This document shows, piece by piece, positions 18,795 through 22,902 of a DNA stretch of 22,902 bases. The position numbers and the translations under genes are program-made. The notes below the pieces were generated by a model. That model had not been told where the DNA came from, searched no databases, and saw only the letters and a list, made by a program, of their open reading frames with translations. Source of the DNA: Haplomitrium mnioides (taxonomy: Eukaryota > Marchantiophyta > Haplomitriopsida > Calobryales). Numbering within the stretch: position 1 is the first letter of the stretch; every line of letters begins with the position of its first letter. The stretch lies in the NCBI GenBank assembly GCA_049999725.1, contig JBNGIS010036588.1:1-22902 (forward strand), written 5' to 3'.

Positions 18795-19079
18795 TTGTGT
18801 AGACTCCTCTCCTCTCCAAACCCATCCAGCCAACTCCTTCCTACCTACCTACCCGAGTCAAATTGTCATGTGGAAGAAGACCAGCAACATCTTGATTTTA
18901 TTGTCCTAGATAATGTCATTGTTTGGATGGTCTCTCTTTTTGATCCTGACATGCTTGCACCTTCAGTCTTTATAGACATCATTTTGATTCTTATAGTGTA
19001 TTTAGATACTAGCTCAACAGTCAACATCAAGACTGAATCCAGTATGGAGTCTATTATCTATCCTTCTTTGGCAATGTAG
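18795..19079 (+). pseudogene. Retroviral-type aspartic protease, decayed
   Basis: The protease would cut the gag-pol polyprotein. The active-site region reads YLDTSSTVNI with the Asp at 19005-19007 (residue 71 of this frame), where D-T-G is usual in this family. The third position here is AGC (Ser), one transition from GGC. HLDFIVLDN upstream fits the protease fold start. The frame ends at 19077-19079, before the remaining linker to RT. Confidence 0.65.
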
Positions 19080-19755
19080 AAGTCCTCCCTCCTACTCTGC
19101 CTAGGAGATGGTAGAGAAATTACCCCCTTGACATTCTTTAGAACATTCCAACCCTCTTTGCAGACCAAGAATATTTGATACACCTCATTGTGATCAGCAT
19201 GTTACAACGAAACCAACATCCTCGTCTCATGTATTGCCCCTAGCTCAAGAAGAGTTATGCACAAATGGATTTTGTAGTGGGCATGTTGACAATAGGCCCA
19301 CCTAACAAGAGAGTAGTTCTCTTCTTATATTCCAACTTGCATGCTCCAACAACTCAAAAGATCCATGAACTCTTTCACGATGTGTCATTTGTCAACCTAA
19401 CTTCTAGATTTTTGGTCCAAGACCTGGATTCTTTCAATGAGTCCAACTTCTTTGGTTCCCTCTTTGTCCCATGTAATTTTGTGGATGTTATGTTTGTCGA
19501 CCTACTTATAATTCCCAAGCAACACAAAAGTTTGAAAATTTATGAAAAGTTGGATCCTCTCTCCTAGTCTTAGTTTCTAAAGCTTATAAATCGATAGATT
19601 GATGTATTTTCTTGGGAGTGTGATGAGATGACTTGCTTCCTCCATTCATATCCCAATATCAAATCAAGTTACAACCCGACATTAAGCCCATCCAAAAATG
19701 CTCATATCAACAAAATCCAAAGTGTACAGAGTTAATCTAAACCAATCTTGCCAAA
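19080..19755 (+). pseudogene. Protease-RT linker, decayed
   Basis: The frame 19265-19567 (SNLHAPTTQKIHELFHDVSF, then VPCNFVDVMFVDLL) is on the same strand as the pol domains and lies where the protease-to-RT connecting segment belongs. I recognise no catalytic motif in it. Stops and frame changes lie on both sides. Confidence 0.45.
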
Positions 19756-20400
19756 ATGCTTAACGTTGGCATTACATCACATTTAGGATTGAGAGATTGG
19801 GTTTCTCCCATTGTAGTGGTCTCCAAACTTGATGGTTCAATTCGAGTGTGTGGAGATTTTAAAGATTTAAATTTGGAAACTATTATGGAGCACTTCTCCG
19901 TCCCATTCATTAGCACCATCCTAGACAAAGTAGCAAGACATGAATGCTACAACTTTCCCAATAGATTCTAGAGATATAACCAAATTACAATTCACCCAGA
20001 TTCTTGACCACTCACGACTATTACCACACCTTGGGGGTGTTACTATTACAACAAACTAGTCTTTGGATTATGCAATGCCCCAAATGCATTCCAAAGAATT
20101 ATGCTTATGGCCTTTGAATCTCCTCTACATGGCCCAAATAAGTGTCCTGAAATCTATTTGGATGACTTTACAACATCCCACCACCTACATCACCTTGAAG
20201 TTGCTTTCTTATGCTGCCATAAATTTGGGATTTCTCTCAATCCTAAGAAATACAAATTTTTTTTTGCCAGCTAGCGTTCTCTCCTTAGATGTATCATTTT
20301 GAAAGCATGTCTGCACCCAGATCTTGCTAAGGTTGGCATCATCCTTGCACTTCCAGCCCCGCAAACAGTCAAATAGTTGCAACATTTCCTCAGAAAGTTA
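19756..20400 (+). pseudogene. pol: Ty3/gypsy reverse transcriptase, stops and lost catalytic Asp
   Basis: RT copies the element's RNA into DNA. A single frame (phase 1) shows WVSPIVVVSKLDGSIRVC (fingers), then FKDLN, ILDKVARHECYNF, YNQITIHPD, FGLCNAPNAFQRIM and YLDD (20155-20166, the Y-x-D-D active site), then KFGISLNPKKYKF. Stops interrupt at 19969, 20005, 20272 and 20374 with no frame change. In the domain A position the expected catalytic Asp is Asn (19960-19962) and the neighbouring Gly is Arg. YLDD itself is intact. Confidence 0.9.
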
Positions 20401-21168
20401 GTGTATTACTATCAATATTGCAAGAACTATGCTCAAGTTGCATCTCCTCTCTACTCCTTAACCAAATACTCAGCCCTCTTTGTCTAGACAATCAAATGTC
20501 AGCAAGCTTTTCAAACACTCAAGGATACTCTCGCCTCCCTTCCATTCCTATCTCCAATCAACTGGATAACTCCCTTTATTGTGATGGTTGATACATCCTT
20601 GACCGCAATTGGAGTAGTCTTGGCTCAAATGCAAGAAGAGAAGGAGTGCTCAATCTATTACATGGGCAAGCAACTTAGCCTCGTTGAGAGAATTTACTCA
20701 ATCACAAAGTGCTAAGCGTTAGAAATGATCTATGATGTCCATAAATTTTGACGCTATCTTCTCAACTATTAATTTGTTTTTATTGTCAACTACAATTATC
20801 TAAAATATATTGTAAACAAACCTGGACTCACTAGTCAACTTGTTCGTTGGGTATTACTATTCCAAAAATTTACATTCATTGTGCAAGTTTGTCCATGGTT
20901 CAAACATGAAAGTTGCGATCTCTTATCCCGAACGTGTAGCAAACCCGATCATGTATTACTAGATAACAACTTTTCTAATCTATGGGTGTCACAAGTGGCT
21001 TCCCATCCATGGTATAGTTGGCTCATTTTATTCCTCACATCTAAACGTTTGCCATCCAATTTGACCACAGATCAAATTGGAGCCTTCATCTGATCCACTT
21101 CCCTATATACTATCATTTCCGGTCTACTATATCTCATTGGTAAAGATGGAATCCTACATCATTGTTGA
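20401..21168 (+). pseudogene. pol: RNase H domain and downstream linker, broken
   Basis: RNase H removes the RNA template after copying. The same frame as RT continues: SPINWITPFIVMVD (first catalytic Asp at 20590-20592), AIGVVLAQMQEEKE, IYYMGKQLS, FVFIV, KPGLTSQLVRWVLLFQKF and CDLLSRT. The residue expected to be the catalytic Glu is a TAA (20713), and the next catalytic Asp is Asn (20788-20790); Asp in CDLLSR (20917) is kept. Further stops lie at 20485, 20749, 20770, 21091 and 21166. Confidence 0.85.
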
Positions 21169-22110
21169 ACTTCCCCCCAAACAACTCAAGTCTTGCATGA
21201 CTTCCATACCTTTGCTTGTGGTGGTCATTTCGATGGGGAAAACTATTGCTCTCAAAGTTTTGTGTTTTGGCTATTGGTGGCCAACTTTGTTTGTTGATGA
21301 CCATAAGTTAACATAGACATCCAATGCATGTCAGCAAAGTAGTTGTCCTACAAAGGCCTACGAAATTCCCTTGGTCCCAATCCTTTCCATATCCTCTTTT
21401 GAAAGTGGGGTCTCGATTTTATTGGCATGGTAGCACCTCCCTCTCACAGTTGCCAAAATCAATATATCTTAGCGGCTATGGACTATGTGACTAAATGAGC
21501 CAAAGCAATCGCCCTTCCATCAACAATGTTGCATCTATTGCTTCTTTCCTCTACTCCCACATCCTCACCCAATTCGGATGCCCTTTGCAGATTGTAAGTG
21601 ACTGGGGCACACACTTTCTCAATGATGTAATTTTAGCCTTCATAGCCCAATATTCTATCCGCCATCGAACATCGGGGCTCCCTACCATTCTCAAGCCAAT
21701 GAGCAGGCTGAATTCACAAATAATATTTTGAAGGCAATCCTTACAAAAATAGTTTCTGCCTATCGCTCTGACTGGGATGAATACTTACATGTTGTTTTAT
21801 AGGCATACATATCTATGACAAAATCCGCTACCAGGTACACCCATTTTCAATCAGTATATGGTCAAGAAGCCTTGTTGCTCATAGAGATCCAAGTTCCCTC
21901 TTTGAGAATTGCAATTCCACATTGGCTCAGTCTTGTTGAGTTCCTACAACACTGTCTTGCAACTTTAGAGCAACTAAATGAGACCCGAGTAATTGTGAGT
22001 GCTTTGCATTTTCCCCACGAGCTCTAAGACAAAGACCACTAAGACAGAACCATCAAGAAGAGATACTTTCAAGTGAATGACTTGGTTCAACACCTGCTAC
22101 TTTGAACTAA
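21169..22110 (+). pseudogene. pol: Ty3/gypsy integrase, frameshifted
   Basis: Integrase inserts the cDNA. Zinc-binding region: ACGGHFDGEN, then ALKVLCFGYWWPTLF in another frame; the expected first Cys of the C-x2-C pair is replaced, leaving NACQQ. Core: GLDFIG (catalytic Asp 21415-21417), a TGA at the expected Trp of the VTKWA-type segment, FGCPLQIVSD (catalytic Asp 21600-21602), HSQANEQAE (catalytic Glu 21710-21712), LKAILTKIV, then VYGQEALL and YFQVNDLV near 22070-22100. The coding sequence uses at least four frame segments and has stops near 21802, 22025 and 22040. Confidence 0.9.
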
Positions 22111-22296
22111 GAACAGGCTACTCAGAATATGAACTTCTTCTTTTTTGGGAAAATTTGTGATTTTTGAATTCAAAAAACATAAAAGAAACGAGGTTATTTT
22201 TTCAAAACAAAAAATACATGAGTTTTTTGAATTTTGTTTTGGCCGTTTCAACAACCATGATAGAGAAAAAGTCAATTTTGTTATGCAAAATCAATC
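22111..22296. other. AT-rich 3' flank with a 16-bp perfect palindrome
   Basis: tttttgaattcaaaaa at 22161-22176 is a perfect palindrome; a related gttttttgaattttg occurs near 22221. No polypurine tract or LTR start (TG) could be placed with confidence before the gap. Confidence 0.5.
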
Positions 22297-22396
22297 NNNN
22301 NNNNNNNNNNNNNNNNNNNNNNNNNNNNNNNNNNNNNNNNNNNNNNNNNNNNNNNNNNNNNNNNNNNNNNNNNNNNNNNNNNNNNNNNNNNNNNNN
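22297..22396. other. Assembly gap (100 N)
   Basis: Exactly 100 Ns, the conventional length for a scaffold join of unknown size. Open frames crossing it are artefacts. Confidence 0.98.
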
Positions 22397-22902
22397 AGTG
22401 CGCATAGACATGGTGCTCTTTCAAACTTTTTTGTTGGAAAAAAATTACAAAACATAAAGAAAAAGCTCGAGGAGAAAGGAAGTCAAGGGAATGAGTTTGC
22501 AATGGTAAACACAAAAACAAATAAAACGAAACATTGCATAGATTTAGGAGCTTTATTTTAAACGTCAAGAAAGAAGGAAGCTTTTAGTTGTAGTTGAGAG
22601 TCCATGCAATCAAAAGTGAACATGGGTTTTCAAAAAGGTTCCAGCATTTTAAAACATTTCATAGTTCAACGAAGCATATACACAAATGTATCATAGTTTA
22701 GAATCAAAAAGGCATTAGCTAAAGAGATTGAATTAAGATTGTAAACAAGAAACATATGCAATTTTTAGACTTGATTCAACCAAACAAAGGTCTCAAGATC
22801 TACAAAAGAGTCTATAACTTGTGTATAAACAAAGTTGTAATCAGTAGTCTTTATATGAAGAAGCTTAAGGGTTGAATAGGAGAAGTAGAACTTGTGGAAG
22901 TC
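22397..22902. other. AT-rich DNA, nothing recognised
   Basis: No gene, repeat or promoter identified after the gap. Whether this continues the retroelement's 3' end cannot be judged because of the gap. Confidence 0.4.

Larger units (their letters stand above)
16875..22110 (+). mobile_element. Degenerate Ty3/gypsy LTR retrotransposon, gag-pol body
   Basis: Domain order on + is gag (with three zinc knuckles), protease, reverse transcriptase, RNase H, integrase, which is the Ty3/gypsy order (integrase last). The body is about 5.2 kb, close to full length. Many stops and several frameshifts make it non-functional. The integrase C-terminal signature seen in the 9-kb relic resembles non-chromovirus plant gypsy elements, and no chromodomain was seen. 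Flanking LTRs were not firmly located: block B is the candidate 5' LTR or leader, and the 3' side runs into an assembly gap. Confidence 0.9.

Noticed and set aside
20063-20302. Open frame of 79 codons in phase 2 inside RT
   Set aside because: The real RT frame (phase 1) carries the GLCNAPN and YLDD motifs through this stretch; the phase-2 frame is a shadow.
22145-22568. Open frames spanning the N stretch
   Set aside because: They exist only because N codons do not read as stops.
1-22902. CRISPR arrays, tRNA or rRNA genes, bacterial operons
   Set aside because: None seen. The tandem repeats lack uniform spacers, and no cloverleaf or rRNA landmarks were recognised by eye.

Overview
The window looks like nuclear DNA from a land plant with a repeat-rich genome. 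It holds decayed plant-type Ty3/gypsy LTR retrotransposon coding sequence, plant-style promoter pieces (TATA boxes, pyrimidine patches, a G-box array) and a 100-N scaffold gap, and it has no intact long gene. I cannot name the species. The retroelement proteins recall lineages common in large plant genomes, but that is only an impression. I see no bacterial-type operon, rRNA, tRNA or CRISPR array.

Layout. 1-2040: an LTR- or leader-like stretch with a 34-bp tandem repeat (three copies), a pyrimidine tract, then about 1.4 kb of purine-rich DNA with recurring short motifs. 2040-3300: AT-richer DNA with small inverted repeats. 3300-4230: a TATA box and a composite repeat (125-bp direct repeats around a tandemly duplicated, formerly coding-like segment), ending in a possible LTR end and primer-binding site. 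4230-5700: mostly featureless, but 5239-5665 is a broken Asn/Ser/Lys/Asp-rich repeat-protein reading frame. 6380-7800: repeat block A. 8074-8440: a 71-bp tandem array. 8990-9450: an integrase C-terminal relic. 10498-10785: a broken coiled-coil-like frame. 11087-12240: two promoter-like regions, the second with five spaced copies of a G-box-like repeat upstream of CCAAT and TATA boxes. 13215-14915: repeat block B, a diverged copy of block A in the same orientation. 14640-15100: a 125-bp tandem repeat. 16129-16345: a short-period minisatellite. 16875-22110: a nearly full-length but dead Ty3/gypsy gag-pol (gag with three zinc knuckles, protease, RT, RNase H, integrase), all on +. 22297-22396: assembly gap. 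22397-22902: AT-rich DNA with nothing recognised.

How it fits together. The same order, repeat block followed downstream by pol, occurs twice on the + strand (block A then the 9.0-kb integrase relic; block B then the 16.9-22.1 kb gag-pol). This suggests the blocks are LTR or 5' leader sequence of one element family, with the first member internally deleted. Both pol copies carry many stops. In the larger copy, key catalytic or zinc-binding residues are lost in every domain except the integrase catalytic centre. Nothing here looks like a working new biological system. The most useful leads are the G-box promoter array, the 3.4-4.1 kb composite repeat, and two unrecognised broken coding segments that may be captured host sequence or unusual gag proteins.
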